Shown piece after piece: positions 13,660-26,573 of a DNA stretch of 64,000 nucleotides (the stretch's first letter is position 1; every line of letters starts with the position of its first letter). The DNA lies in contig NW_008709379.1 of assembly GCF_000327385.1 (NCBI RefSeq), positions 2,481,238 to 2,545,237 of the forward strand, written 5' to 3'. The position numbers and the translations under genes are program-made. The stretch comes from Lottia gigantea (Eukaryota; Mollusca; Gastropoda; Lottiidae). The notes beneath the pieces are model-generated. The model ran no database searches, had not been told where the DNA came from, and saw only the letters and a program-made list of their open reading frames with translations.

Positions 13660-13689
13660 AGACGATCAGTTACCAGAGGTGAGCTCAGG

Positions 13690-13760
13690 TCGACTGGCGA
13701 CTCGAAACATCTCCTCTGATCCGTCTCAGTCGACATGGTCAAACCTCTTACAAAGAAATA
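13690..13760 (+). repeat. dispersed repeat, ACATCTCNNCTGATCCGTC type
   Basis: Contains AGGTCGACTGGCGACTCGA followed by ACATCTCCTCTGATCCGTC. Related blocks (AGGTCGATTGG, GCATCTCAGCGGATAC and similar) occur at about 27775-27820, 35365-35400, 44250-44310 and 45905-45965, and on the minus strand at about 63735-63775. I know no family name for it. Confidence 0.35.
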
Positions 13761-14364
13761 TTACCAACTACTAGCAACTGGATGGTCGCAGATTCGTAAA
13801 CACTCTGATCAAATACCAGATTCAGTTGCTTCCAGAATAAGTATGTGGCATGGTCGCTCAGAACCACTCTTTAACCAATCTGATAAGGGGTTTGATCAGC
13901 AATTTTAATCAACAATAAAATGTGATGGAATATAATATAGTCAAAAGTAAAACTAAAACAACTTTATTATAATCTTGACATATCATCTTTAGGGTGATTT
14001 GCTGTTCAAATGGCATTGGATGGTTGCAAGGCAAATACAGGTTATGACATTAGACACAAATAACAATGACTATTAAGAGAAATAACAAGCTCGAGGCGGG
14101 TGTCTATAATTAACATTTAAAAGTTAATTAAACAGCCTACACATACACCGCAAGACATAATTAAGATTCAACTGCTCATTTGGATGTCATGAGTTCGCTG
14201 CTTGAAGTTATTATGGATAAATTTGTGAATAGATGAGTTCCTGTGCCACATTTAGACAACAACTGAAAATGTTGTATTGTAATTTTCCATAAAGAACACT
14301 AAAGATAGGTAACATACGCCCACTGGCACCTAGCAGAAATGATAACTAAATCTGTATTAACCAA

Positions 14365-14439
14365 AACTATACATTAAAGATCTTCATGATAATACGAAAT
14401 TTCTCATAATGAAGATCTTCATAGTGCATTTGTATAGTT
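14365..14439. repeat. palindromic hairpin, 75 bp
   Basis: Outer arms AACTATAC/GTATAGTT (14365-14372, 14432-14439) and inner arms AAGATCTTCAT/ATGAAGATCTT (14377-14387, 14409-14419) nest around a 21-bp loop. This is the shape of a very short MITE or foldback relic; no target duplication was found. Confidence 0.5.
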
Positions 14440-14549
14440 CAAAACCTTTGAAAATCAAAAGCAATAACCCAGAAACATCGAATTATCAAAAATTTTCAAA
14501 GATATATAATAATAACAAACCATCAAATTCACATGGTTTCATTAACACA

Positions 14550-14960
14550 GAAGAATTCGAACTTGAAAGTGATCACATCAATATATATACCAAGTTTCAT
14601 CAAAATCTTAACAAGCCAAATTTTTACTAAGTCAAGAGCAAAAGCCGTTCACACAGATCGAGCCAAATTCGAACGTGACCGAGATCATTATATACATGCA
14701 TACCATGCTTCATTAGTTTACAACCCAAATAAGACACGTTCTTGCAAAATCAAAAGCCATTTATCTAAAATTATGCAAATTAGAACTTGACAAAGATCGT
14801 ATCAGTATATACATGCATACCATCAGATCAGGTAAAAACTGTTGCCCTGATCGTGTTTACAAGCTTGATGCGTTTGTAAAGCAATGGTGATAACTCACAA
14901 CTCGTTCAACCAATTCGAATTTGATTGATGCGTTTCATTAAGATCGGATACAAACTGTAC
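14550..14960 (+). repeat. degenerate tandem repeat, about 110-137 bp units
   Basis: Four diverged units begin with AATTCGAACTTGAAAGTGAT-like sequence at about 14554, 14667, 14777 and 14914. Each is followed by an ATATATAC(A)TGCATACCA-like block. The style (a CGAACTTGACCGAGAT block, then GTTTCATNAAGATCGGAT) matches a repeat I recall as common in molluscs and other marine invertebrates, but I cannot name it. Short frames across it are by-products. Confidence 0.5.
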
Positions 14961-17500
14961 CCTTTATAGTGTTTTCAAGAAATATAAACCGACCGTCCGA
15001 TACGTCCACATTTCCATTTGGGCGTATAAAACGAGATTTCCGTTATTTCTCAGCTTTCGAGATTAACGGATGAATCATGTATAGCAGCCATGAAAACTTC
15101 AAGCGAACTAGATGTATTTGCATACTTACAAGTATTGTGAGAAATTGCAGTCAGTACTATGACTGTTTTAAGTACATTACAATATGTAAATGCATCTGTT
15201 ACTCTTAAACAAATAAGAGGCGTCATTCTCATTATCATTCAAATAATTTTTATGGCATTCGGCAAACAAAGCCATGATATTTTATGTCACAATAAGAACA
15301 CATAGGTCTCTTTTATGTTATTGATTAATTATAACAAATGTTACAATCCATTCTTTTTACGAAAATAATAATAAATTGTCATCTATATTTATATGTTATT
15401 CATTGTAATTACAGCAGGAAAAACATTGACAAACACGACCAATTAATTAATGATATTTGTTTAGTCAATCTCACCTTTATCAACGGTCCTGTCCGTATTA
15501 AGAATGAAGAAGTTCCAAAAGACTGACCTAGGTGACATGAAATTCACAGTCATAACTGCAAGAAATAAGAGCAAAAAAATGTTCGCACGCATATGTAATT
15601 CATATCAGGAAAGTTTTCTTTATTCATAGGTTGTAATGTTTTTATTTTCAAATCAAATATTTTGACATGATTCCGGTTCAGTAAAAATAAAAACGTCCCT
15701 TTAAAACTGAATTATTCTTTTTATGCATTGATCATCTTAATGGAGCACAATGTATTTCCAGAGTTTTTGTCATATTGAAATCTCTAGACTTCCGACCTTC
15801 AAAGAATTAATAAAACGATCACTCAAAGGAAAAATAACATGATTAGTGAATTTAAAAATTTCAAATTATCAATTTGTTGAATTATTCACATGTGAAATTA
15901 CAAAAATAATATTCCATGTTATTAAATTAAGAGGCATATTGATGATAAATATTATATACTGAACAATCAATATGCACTATGTGGTCTTTCTTAAAGAGAT
16001 GTTAAGTTGACATACTCAGTCCCACAAGCAACACCCAACACAATTGTAATTTAGCTCGAGGTCCTTGGGTTTAGACCAGTGCGTTTCTCGTGGAGCAAAG
16101 TTGCACATCTTCGCTTTATCTCATGGATTTCTTCGAATCTTCAAATCGTTGATGTGACATGACTAGACTACTGCCCTGCCTTCAGTTGCCTGCTTCGCTT
16201 AGAACCAGTTTTTGGTAGTCATTATTATTTTAATTGTATGTTATGTTTCTTTATAATCTTGAAAATACTTTAACCAACTTTTTCTCAAAACGTTGCTCAT
16301 TATCAGTAGGAAATAACTTTAAAAGATTTATCGATACGCATAATATTTTTCATCTGACTGGCTGACTTCACAAAAGCACATGGGAAGAAGAAAACAACAC
16401 ACGGGAGAGATCAACAGTCTAATGTATTATTTAAATTGACATTGCTAAGCCATTGTCACTATCTTTATATACATATATAACATTTAAATTGATGGTTTAA
16501 TTTCACTAAAGGTATTAAAGTATTTTGTGATCGAAATTATGTCTGGTGCAAATGGAACACATTGGCTTTTATATTCGTTTATAACAATATTCCAGTTAGA
16601 TGTCTACAAACTAAATTGTTTAAATGTCTCTTCCCAGATAAATATTGCATTTTAAATATCAAGTATTAAATTTCTTAATTTTAATATAACATTGAAAACA
16701 ATAATTTTCGTAATATGAAATACAGTGTCAAGTTAAGATAATTTCATCGTTTGAAAGGACAAAACATGTTGTAATTGCTATCCCATAAACGGTTCAAATT
16801 TTTGTACAATCATAACGATCAATGGTCAATCGGAAATATCGTATAAGATCGTATTGCATCGTAACAAAGCGCGACAAAACACATCTAATCTTGCTTCCAA
16901 ATCGTCGTGACAGGATCAACATTTAACCAGACAATCACCACACTCTGTGATGTTTAGCTGTTATGCAAGTTTCACATTGGGCAGTTGAAGAAGATCACGA
17001 ATTGTGTAAAAATATGTGTATTGACCTCTTTATGCCTAACTCATCTTACGCATTATCTTTAGCCAAGAATTTCCTCTCCTGAATTGTAATTTTTCAACAA
17101 TTTCAGTTATTAAAAATTCAATTTGAAAATATCACTAAACGCTCGTAACTGTGAAGGAATTCTTTTTTTCAACATAATGATGATAATTTATTGTATATTA
17201 TTTTATAATAGCCAAAGATAAAGTGGTAATGTCAAATAAAATATTCAATTGTTATATATTATAAAGTGTAATGACTCAATGATAAAGGTATTCATAAGAT
17301 AAGTAGACGAATATTATTTTATCATTATCCGGAATTTCAACCTACAGTATTCACTATTACAGCGTTTTATCTTTGACACCTCTTTGGTAATGCCGTCATT
17401 GTTAAGCGATAAACTTTACCAAAAAAGTATGAAAACATAATGGATCTTAATCTCTGTATAGTATTGCAAGGTAGGTTTGCAGCACATTTTTTCCCTTCGA
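14961..17500. other. no recognised feature
   Basis: AT-rich; no gene, RNA or long repeat seen. Confidence 0.45.
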
Positions 17501-17504
17501 GACA

Positions 17505-17815
17505 ACAGCATCACTGGTACAATACAACAACAACACTACTGACACAAGAAAACAGCACGACTGCTACAAGACAACAACACTAATAATATAAGGCAGTGGC
17601 AATACAGGTACATGACAACAGCACCACTCGTACAAGACAACATCACAACTGCTACAAGACAAAATCACTAATAATACAAGGCAGTGGCAATACAGGTACA
17701 TGACAACAGCACCACTCGTACAAGACAACATCACAACTGCTACAAGACAAAATCACTAATAATACAAGGCAGTGGCAATACAGGTACATGACATCAGAAC
17801 ATTGATACATTTCTC
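17505..17815. repeat. minisatellite, 88-bp unit
   Basis: GGCAGTGGCAATACAGG recurs at 17592, 17680 and 17768, exactly 88 bp apart, and the intervening sequence is nearly identical. Within each unit shorter ACAAGACAAC(A)-like blocks recur, and a more diverged ACAACA-rich lead-in occupies 17505-17590. About three full units plus a partial one. Confidence 0.85.
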
Positions 17816-19620
17816 TACCCGATTCCTTCCACAACGCCAAACAACACCAGAACTATATTAAATACCAGTTTTTGTAATTGTAGACAACGTTTTGTGTTTG
17901 CATTGTTATTTCCGCTATCAGAAAAATATCAGAATATGATGTGCTGGACTTTTTCAATCAGTTAGAAAGCAACTGCGATTCAGAGAGATGAAACACCATT
18001 CTTTTCAAATTGCACAGATATTGATTTATGTATTCGGAATCTGATAGCTTGTGATTGAATGAACATTGTATAACAAGTGCGTGGTAAAGTGCAACCATCA
18101 GTAAACAGTTACACTGTATGGGTCACTATGCCATTCTTTTGAAAGCAAATTTACATTCACTGTAGAATATTATAAAGGGAGGATCGAAAGCGCTATAGAG
18201 GGCTCAGTTCAATAAAACATTTTATACGTGTTATTTTTAGAAATCCTCTTTCTCCTCCCTTTTTGAGTTTTATGCATGCCTATTTTGGACAAATTTTGGT
18301 CTAGATTTGGAGTTTGATGTCTGAAATAGCATTTTCATTCAGATTTTGTGAGATGATGAATGATTGTTATGCGTAAGGATAAGTAGTCGTTTTGTGTGCA
18401 GTGACAGTCAAGCGGATGTTGATAAAATGTAGTTGTTTCATTTCAGTTTGGCTAACTCAAGGTTCTCATGGTCATGATATATTGAATTTCTTGTCCAGAA
18501 AATACTGCTCAGTCTTTCATTTGGAAAGGTTTCAACATGATTTCAGGTTATAGAAGGTTGAATTTCGTGATGTAACATGGAAACAGACAGCAAATGAATT
18601 ACCGGTCCAAGTCCATATTATCGTCTAATAGCGAGTTATCCTCCCGTATCAAACTACGTGTAACATGTCATTCGGTTTTAATATAAACCGTGAATAGCGG
18701 GAAACCACAATAAAGTTTACATTACATACTACTCGTCTCACTTGATGCAACAATCAATATGCAAGAAGCGACATAATTCCAGAACACAGGCATTAACTTT
18801 TAGTTTCTTTTTCACGAAAGTTAAAACGGTCGATGGGACATGGACATTATATCCGTACAATCATCAAAAACTGACAGGATCCGAAGTTAATGACCTGTAT
18901 GCACCATATAAAATCAAATTAAGAAGAATAGAATTATTTTAAACCTTAAAACTAACAATTAACTTTAGATATTTATCTGTACTGTAAATTCTATTTTCCA
19001 TTCGAACCACGACTATACACAATCTATATAAGACATATAGAGTTGACAAGATATGGTCACTAAGACATATTTCTTATTTAACATTTTAATCATTGCTGTA
19101 TGTAGTGTGGATGTCTTGTAGTCCGAAACTCTATAGACTCTCATCTGGTTATAGGTGTTATAGAAGATACTCTCCTAGGTCACAAGTAAAACTATTTCAA
19201 TTCAAACTTACTGAAGATTATTCATAGATTATTACTTCTGGAGAGATTACAACAAAAAATATTCAACTCAAATTCCAATGCAATTGTTTCAGGGAGTTGA
19301 TGAAAGGGGTTCTAATCTACCATGAACCAATACATTACTAAAGTTTTTATTTCTTTTATATGCAGTGACCAAACGTTAAGTATAAACGTTTGGAAATTCA
19401 TCTTAGAGCTCATAATAAAAGCGTTTGACAATGACAGAGGCATTTTTAGCTGTAGTATTGTAGGTCACAATGAAGGGTATGACTTGGTTGTGATATTGGA
19501 TATTTAGGCCGTTAGGTATGACCGTTTGTAGTTGGTCTATCCAGAAACTCTCCCTTTCCAATCGCTTGGTTTTTGGCTTCTTACAGCTTTTATGACAATC
19601 ATCAACAAGAGTAAGATCAA
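17816..19620. other. no recognised feature
   Basis: No motif-bearing frame or long repeat seen. Confidence 0.45.
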
Positions 19621-19665
19621 ACGATATCTTTAATTCTTTTTATTCTTCGAAGGAGCAAATGAACG

Positions 19666-19884
19666 TCATAATAAATTTGGTATGGAATCCATGTCAAGTT
19701 TCATGATATTCAACACCAATTGCTTATTCAATCTTAACCTTGCTTTAAATTCCTCCTCCGAAAAGCATGTGAAGGGGTCGAGACGATCCCTGACAAGTCT
19801 ATTGGTGGGAATAGCACGGTTGATTTCACCAAGTTCATTTAAATCGTCGGAATAATCGTTCATTTTGAAACATCGAAAAGCCAC
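19666..19884 (-). pseudogene. PIF/Harbinger transposase (HARBI1-like) N-terminal fragment
   Basis: The minus strand encodes NRLVRDRLDPFTCFSEEEF followed by KARLRLNKQLVLNIMKL. This matches the conserved N-terminal region of PIF/Harbinger nucleases and HARBI1 (R-RDR-x-DP-F-x5-EF-x2-RxRxxK-x4-I), which precedes the catalytic DDE domain. The first ATG is at 19863. The frame is open for 7 more codons upstream to a GTG and beyond, so the true start is uncertain. Downstream the frame ends within about 15 residues of the motif, and I see no catalytic domain on either side, so only the first 60-70 residues survive. It could be a transposon scrap or a lost exon of a domesticated copy; the lack of continuation favours the scrap. 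Confidence 0.65.
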
Positions 19885-20544
19885 AAAAGGAATTTCTATT
19901 GATTAATAAAGAGAATTTAAAGTTAAAACTGGTCTCGACCAACTTTAATTTTAGCATTAAATTAGCCAAGTTTTAAATACATTTAAGGTAATTCTATGTG
20001 GTGCATACAAAATATAGCATTAAATTAAAAGTTAATGTTATTGTGTTATTGCATACGGACAATTATCTCAATTAAAATATGCTACCAATAGATTAAAGCG
20101 CACATCAAACAACACATATTAAACGTACTGTCAGTTAGTCATTCATGTTATACTAGTTTGATTTCACGTCCAGTTAGTGTATGATTATAAAATTGAGGAT
20201 CAATCAAATCCAAGAGATGGTAAAACTACTAATAAAACCTTGGTTCAAAGGAGCAGATGTCTTTCATGTTTCAATAACGATTTCTCGCTACCACTGACCA
20301 AACGATTCAATATAATTAATTACTACTCACTGACTTTTATAGTACCAGAAATAAAGAAGCGAAAGGCAGGACTTCAAATAGTTCCTAGATTAATTTTTCG
20401 GCTTCTGATAATACGCAAATGTTCTGATCCAGACGCAAACATTATTTCCGGACAAAAGTTAGTCGTGATCGTTTGCACAACTTTTTGTTTCAAGAAAAGC
20501 TTGGTTGGTTTCCGAATGTGTTCGGAAGAAAATGTTTCGTTGAT

Positions 20545-20670
20545 TTAAGCATTTGTAAGAAACATTCTCTGTCCTCAACAAATACAACATCTCATTATAT
20601 GGATTCAAATTCCTCTTGCTTATACTGGACATTGGAATGTCATTTAGGAAATTAAAGCACATAAGGTCGA
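20545..20670 (+). repeat. dispersed repeat, copy 1 of a pair
   Basis: Shares the order GAAACATTCTCTGTCCTCAA, ATCTCATTATATGGA, AAATTCCTCTT and CATTTAGGAAATTAAAGCAC with 22334-22462, same strand, 1.8 kb away. At about 125 bp it is too short to classify. Confidence 0.75.
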
Positions 20671-21605
20671 AAAACTAAGGATATATTTCTATATTGAAAT
20701 AATGAAAACAAAAACCAATTGACATCACAATAGTAAAACATTTGATAAAACTACATTGTATGTACAAAAAGAGAATAATTTTTAATACAATTCTAATCAC
20801 AATTTTGAAGGGTGCATAGTAAATGGTACAAACCAATAGACCACGAAACATACCATAACGTCAACGGCTCCAGCAGATTATCCATCATCAAATTAGTTTA
20901 AAGTAGATAGTCTATTTCTTAGACTAGGCATTTCCTGACACTCGATCACACACGGCTTACCAATGTAGCGATTACATCCCTGAAGAATAGACTGGTTGGC
21001 CTTGAAAGTGTGAGATAAATAATACCATCTTTATCTCGACATTGATGAAATTAGCTTGTGAAATAACTTAGACAATATCCCTACCATCAAACTGACCACA
21101 TCTACGTCAATAATTCTACTCGATTAAGCCAATAACAAAGAAGCTTCCAAGATATCAAATGAATAGCGGGATTGATAAGGTGAATTTCCCATATTTTATT
21201 TGTCTTGTCCGTATCACTGACTGATAATGTCGTTAAAGTAGTGAAGAATCTTCAAGCTGGTTTTCTTTCTATGATACCGATTGATAAAATTGTCACGTCC
21301 GCAGACGATGAATTAAATTTCGCCATTATCACTGCTTTTTTTCTCCCACAAGTCTTACCAAAGAAAGTCATCCCGCGTCGGTCATTTATCGCTTTTAGTC
21401 GATTTTTCTTTGTTTTCTATTGAAAAAACAGTGGCTCCGATCTTTCAAGCAGTAGTGGCGTCGTCTATTTTCCAATCAAAGAGCACACACATTGTAGAGC
21501 AATTGCCTGCTTTTCCTAAAAAAATGATTTATTGTATATTCCAAATATAGACCAAAGGTTAAACTCGTGCACGCATATTATCATTTGAGTTATTTAACCT
21601 ACGGT

Positions 21606-21640
21606 CAGGGGCGGCTGCAGAACTTCGGATTTGGGAAGAT
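21606..21640 (+). mobile_element. possible hAT terminal sequence
   Basis: CAGGGGCGGCTGCAGAAC resembles the CAGGGGCGGATCCAG ends of many animal hAT elements. I did not find the partner end or an 8-bp duplication (expected CCTACGGT), so the element cannot be delimited. Confidence 0.25.
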
Positions 21641-22333
21641 CCACCGCCAAATCATTTTCAAATACATTCTAGGTGGGTTTCGGGAAGAATTTTGTAAAAT
21701 TGTCAATTGCCTCCACAGTATATCGTAGTAAGTTATTTCAACTTTCGGCACTTCCTTAAGTACATACTGACTTCCTTGTAAGACTACAGAATTTGTCTTT
21801 ACACTGCTAAGCGTAAACGTTAAAACATTATCAGACAAAACGTAAACTTGTATGAACTCTCTTAACTATTTACATTGTTTTATACAAAATCTTTTTTGTT
21901 TACAAATCGTTGTTCTATCGCCCCCGCCCTCCTTTTAAAAAAGGAACACTGATAATTTTATCACGGCATGTGTATGTCTTCTTTCTCGATATTTCTAGAG
22001 TACAAATTTTACTTTTTATTATGATATACTTCCTCATATGAAAAAGGCAATTGCTGCAACCAATGTATTGTCAGACTGTTATTTTGGATTTCGAGTTTCG
22101 TTTTGGGGTGGTTTTTGTTTTAGATCGTTTTGTCTACCACTTCAAATCTTATTTTTCATTTTTGATCGTCACATTTCCAAATATGAACAGTTGATACTTT
22201 TAATGTATCGTCAAATATTATTCTGGACTTCAGGTGTGCGGTTCGGATCGATTGTACATGGGTTTGTTATTTTTACATCACGTCTTCTTATATCAAGCAA
22301 ATTTCACATTTGTTGAATTTAAACTGTTTTTTG

Positions 22334-22462
22334 CATTTGTTCGAAACATTATCTGTCCTCAACCAATCAAAATAAAATATCTCATTATATGGAATAAAAT
22401 TCCTCTTCCTTATTCTGATTATTGAAATGACATTTAGGAAATTAAAGCACATAAATTCCAAA
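22334..22462 (+). repeat. dispersed repeat, copy 2 of a pair
   Basis: Partner of 20545-20670, same orientation, roughly 80-85% alike by eye with small indels. The shared 3' part (TTTAGGAAATTAAAGCACAT) is the best conserved. Confidence 0.75.
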
Positions 22463-24790
22463 AGTGCTCTCCAGGCTGTGTACGCAAAGGATCCTTCGTC
22501 AGTTAGATATCGAAAAAGTAGAATCATTCTAGCTTTTTAACTTGCACACGACATGTAGCCTTGTAGCAAATCGTCATATTCAGTGAAGTAAGGTTCAAAA
22601 CTCCATTTCAAGTTTGACTGCATTCTTTTCTGCTTTTTCAACTTTCAGAATGAGTAGACAAAGTTTTGTCTGCAATAACCCCACCCCTCTAATTGGCCTC
22701 ATGGCTTCATTGCAATGTTTGTCATACATATTATATCATAAAGTGACATTGCCATGTAATACCTTTTAGTCTTCTTCTTGAAGTCAACAGTTAAGAAAGA
22801 AGCGATTGCGTATACAACTCAAGTCATTTACGAAAAGTTTAAAAGGCATAATGCGGTATCCCCATGAGACTAGTAAATATTCTTAGAGAGACATACTGCA
22901 AACGTTCAAAAAATTAATGCATTGAAAGATTGCCAAAGCTTTGTTGTATACATGCATTACTGCAATGGACCACTGAATCCAATGTTGTGTGTTATAAATA
23001 AGTTGACATAATTCAAAATTTTGTCAAGTTTTGATTGTATGCGCACACAATGATCACATCAAAGTTCTTAAATCAGAACACACAAAGTATACAAGATTAG
23101 GGTGGCTATTATTCTACAGTATTATAGCCAATTGTAATACTCGTAAATAAAATAAAATCACGATTCATTTGGCATATTATCGTATTCGGTATATTAGTAG
23201 TCGATAACGCTATTAGTTCAGGTGTTCACACTGAATCAATTCAATTAACTTTAAATTGAAATGACCACATTCCATAGTGATTAAAGTAACACCTTGTAAC
23301 TTCATTAAATAGAAAAAGTTTCCGTGTTATCGTTATGTTTGTTTCGCCGGTCATAGCATCATATAGTTCGATAATTCTAATCGGATGTTGATTATCAATT
23401 TAAGGAAGGACTCAGATAGACCTTGCGATTGCCAGAATCTGAAGCTGGGTTTTGGGTACCGAAGACGGAAAAATCGCACTTGCCGTCAGCTACACCTGTT
23501 CTTCTTCCTATTACAATTTAATCTGATAGAAAAAAAAACAGGAAAACTGGATAAGGAGGAAATGTAATCAGGACTAACGTGACAAAGCGCCAAGACCTGT
23601 CTTCAGACGACGGTTTGACATTATAGCTCATGTCACGAGTATGTAGAACTGTAAATCTGGTATTATATACTAATGATGTTCCAATCTGATGGTATGTCAT
23701 GCAATTTAAGATGGCTTAGGATATAGAGAGATGATAAATGTATAAGCCATATGAGTATATCTATCAAAATGTCTAGTATCGCACTGTTTACCATGAGACT
23801 ATAAGGCAGACATTTTCAAACTGTTTATCCGAAACTGTCACATTATAGGACATATGGGTACATATCTGGCAGTGGGAAGTATCATTGACAAAGAAAATGG
23901 TTGTACGAGAATTGAGAATTGACAAGGCAAGAGCAACATACTTGCAACTAATACCAGACAAGTGCTCTCATAAAGCAATTGCTTTAAACACATCTAGAAA
24001 CAACTAGATACTACAATCAGGGCCGAGGACCCTGGCACAATGTTTCGTCCTATGCTTCGGGGTGGGCGACGGGCATAAGTAAGCAAGATTTGTACACAAC
24101 AAGTTGCAACCAACTATTTTCAAAACTGATAAAGTATTCGAGGAAATACGAATGAACGGCGTATAAAAGTCTTATCAGCCTCTGATTTAGACTTTCATCG
24201 GCTGAATCAAGGACCTGAAACATTAATAATTGTTTATTCGGTATTCTTTATACAAGGCTGGCATTTCAGCCTCAGACGGCAACTTTGATAGCAAGGGGAA
24301 ATTATAAGGTCACCGCGTTTGAAACCCATAATGATATTAGTGATAAATAATGTTATTAAATATCAAAATATCTTGATGGAGTTGGTGTAGTTTCCTGCCA
24401 TTTCTTAATAGAATTTTAAAATTTTCAAGTCTCAAGAGTAAGAAAACTGTCTACGTTATAACCCGCATCTCGTCATTTGAGTAAAATATTATCCATTATC
24501 TAAATTTCCAACGTTTCTGGTTATATAATTAATATCAAAATGCAAGACTCTAAGTTCGTGAATTTTGTCAAAATTATAAATCTTGAATGAATAAAAATGC
24601 CCTTGGGGTATATGAATATGAGATTATTCGAAAACCTGTCTTGAAACAATGCCAAACGTACGCTTTTGTTATTAAAATTCTGCTTCAACTGGTGGGCGAC
24701 AAAAAATTTCAGAAAGCATAGAGTTTCTACATTTAATCATGATAAATTAATTTGTGCATCTTTCAACTCCCACATCTTACCTTTTCTCTG
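22463..24790. other. no recognised feature
   Basis: Short frames only; no repeat with clear ends. Confidence 0.45.
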
Positions 24791-24793
24791 TAA

Positions 24794-25335
24794 AAAATCA
24801 GAAATATAAAAAAAAGCTTTAACGACTATACGACTGAGTGTCCATCCTTTGGAAATAGACGTCGATACAGACCTGTCCCTGTAAATAATAGAACATGTCA
24901 GCACTGTGATCTTAGTCAGGTTGAAGATGAACAACATTTTCTTCTAGTATGTCCTAGTATGGTACAATCAGATCCGAGATATATATTAAACGCCCATATA
25001 CCTATCCATTTATATTATATTAAACCCACCACCTTTTTAGCAAAAGACATTTCTCGTTTTGTGTTTTGTACTTTGTTTTCTATATTCTCTAGTATTATAA
25101 TTATATTACATATATATTCATTTAATCTTTTCACATTATTGTACTGTTTTCATGTTTGTTATAGACCTATAAAGGACTTTGACATCTGTATATTGTTTTA
25201 TATATTAAGTAACATATATCTATACTAAATCTACATTCATTATATCTTTCACCTTATTGTACTGTTTTATATTTATATGCCATCCACAATGGGCGTATAT
25301 GCAATGAATCTTGTCTTATCTTATCTTATCTGATC
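24794..25335 (+). mobile_element. LINE 3' end, second family
   Basis: One frame is open from 24794 to 25228. It encodes GNRRRYRPVPVNNRTCQHCD, then LSQVEDEQHFLLVCPSM, with a zinc-knuckle spacing C-x2-C-x9-H-x4-C, then KDISRFVFC. This is the terminal knuckle seen at the C-terminus of many non-LTR retrotransposon reverse transcriptases. The tail after the knuckle is hydrophobic and probably already degenerate. The 3' untranslated part ends in a simple tail of TCTTA repeats (about 25312-25332), the kind of short tandem 3' terminus used by CR1/L2/RTE-like LINEs rather than a plain A-tail. The knuckle differs from the minus-strand LINE at 9.6 kb, so this is a separate family. Strongly 5'-truncated; the polymerase domain is missing. 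Confidence 0.7.
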
Positions 25336-26500
25336 CTTTCTTTGTGTTAAAATATGACCCCCTCCCTGTAAAATGGCCGTCGATGACCAACATAACAATT
25401 TGTGGCACATATTTTAAGTACCTGTAAGGCTAGTGCCGGTTCAATCCGATCGAACACATTCTTTTAAAGGTTTCGTCGGGTTTATACTGTATAATTTATA
25501 AAACATAAAAAAATGGCTCATAATGTAATCGGTATCAGCAAAGTATAACGTGTTCCATTTCCTTTAAACATGAACTACTGAGGTATTCACAGTCCTTTCA
25601 GAGTTAATAAAGATACCTACCAATATCTTTAAATTACAGTAGGAGTTCTTTAAAAATGTAAGGAACTACACGAGGCATTACTTGAGACTAAGAATATAGT
25701 CTTAGTCTTATAGAAAGAAATTCCCTTTATATCAAATATATGGGACAATGTCAGTACGTTTTTTTATTATATTTATGAAGTCATCTTGTATTAGTTTCTG
25801 CCATCTTTTCAATATAAAAATAGTTCTTCTCAATTACCTTTAAGTAGCGTTTACTTTAATCTTTTCTGTTATTATTACATGTAATTATGATAGATAGCAT
25901 AAAGGTATGGAGTCGATGTCATTAAGAAATTATTTCATTATGTAGGTCTTTGGCTATGAGAAAGAGATTTTGATTGTTAAGGTGCATGTGTGATATACAT
26001 TCAGGCTTATCGGTACAGTAAAAATTAAAGAAGTTTTAAAAATATGTACAGTGTAGTGGGCCACAAATTCGTTTTATCCAAAACCCGCACTTCGTGTATT
26101 CGCTTCCTCTAGTTTTACTATATCGATAATGCCTTTTATAAAATACAAATTGTTTTTGGGTTCATATCACTGAATATTGGACTGTGTTAGCAAATGAATC
26201 CAATCATCTCTTAATGCTGAAGGCGTAATTTGTTCCATTACACGTTAGCTATATCTTCCTTACCATACTCAAGATACATGTTGTTTTCTATCCTCTATTA
26301 TATGTTAGTAATGATGTTCTGGATATCGTACTTGAAAAATATAAACTTGGCTGAGAAAATTATTTTCAACGTCAACTTAAAATTGAGCCATGACGGTCGA
26401 TTAACAAAATGGGTCTTTTAAACGTCTTTGACCAAAAAGTGACATTTTGAAACTTGGCCAAACAGAATCCCTCTGTAATCCAATAAATAAAAACTTAGTA
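25336..26500. other. no recognised feature
   Basis: AT-rich; no motif-bearing frame. Confidence 0.45.
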
Positions 26501-26502
26501 CT

Positions 26503-26573
26503 AATCAATTAAACTAAGTAATTTTAAAAAATGTTTAGAAGCGTGTTTGAATAATTATTTAGTTTAATTGATA
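26503..26573. repeat. short inverted repeat (hairpin)
   Basis: ATCAATTAAACTAA at 26504-26517 pairs perfectly with TTAGTTTAATTGAT at 26559-26572. Pairing continues into the loop side (TAATT/AATTA) after one mismatch. Likely a MITE or foldback remnant of about 70 bp. Confidence 0.6.

Noticed and set aside
20177-20548. 123-codon frame
   Set aside because: Composition looks like translated noncoding DNA and the end runs toward the dispersed repeat.
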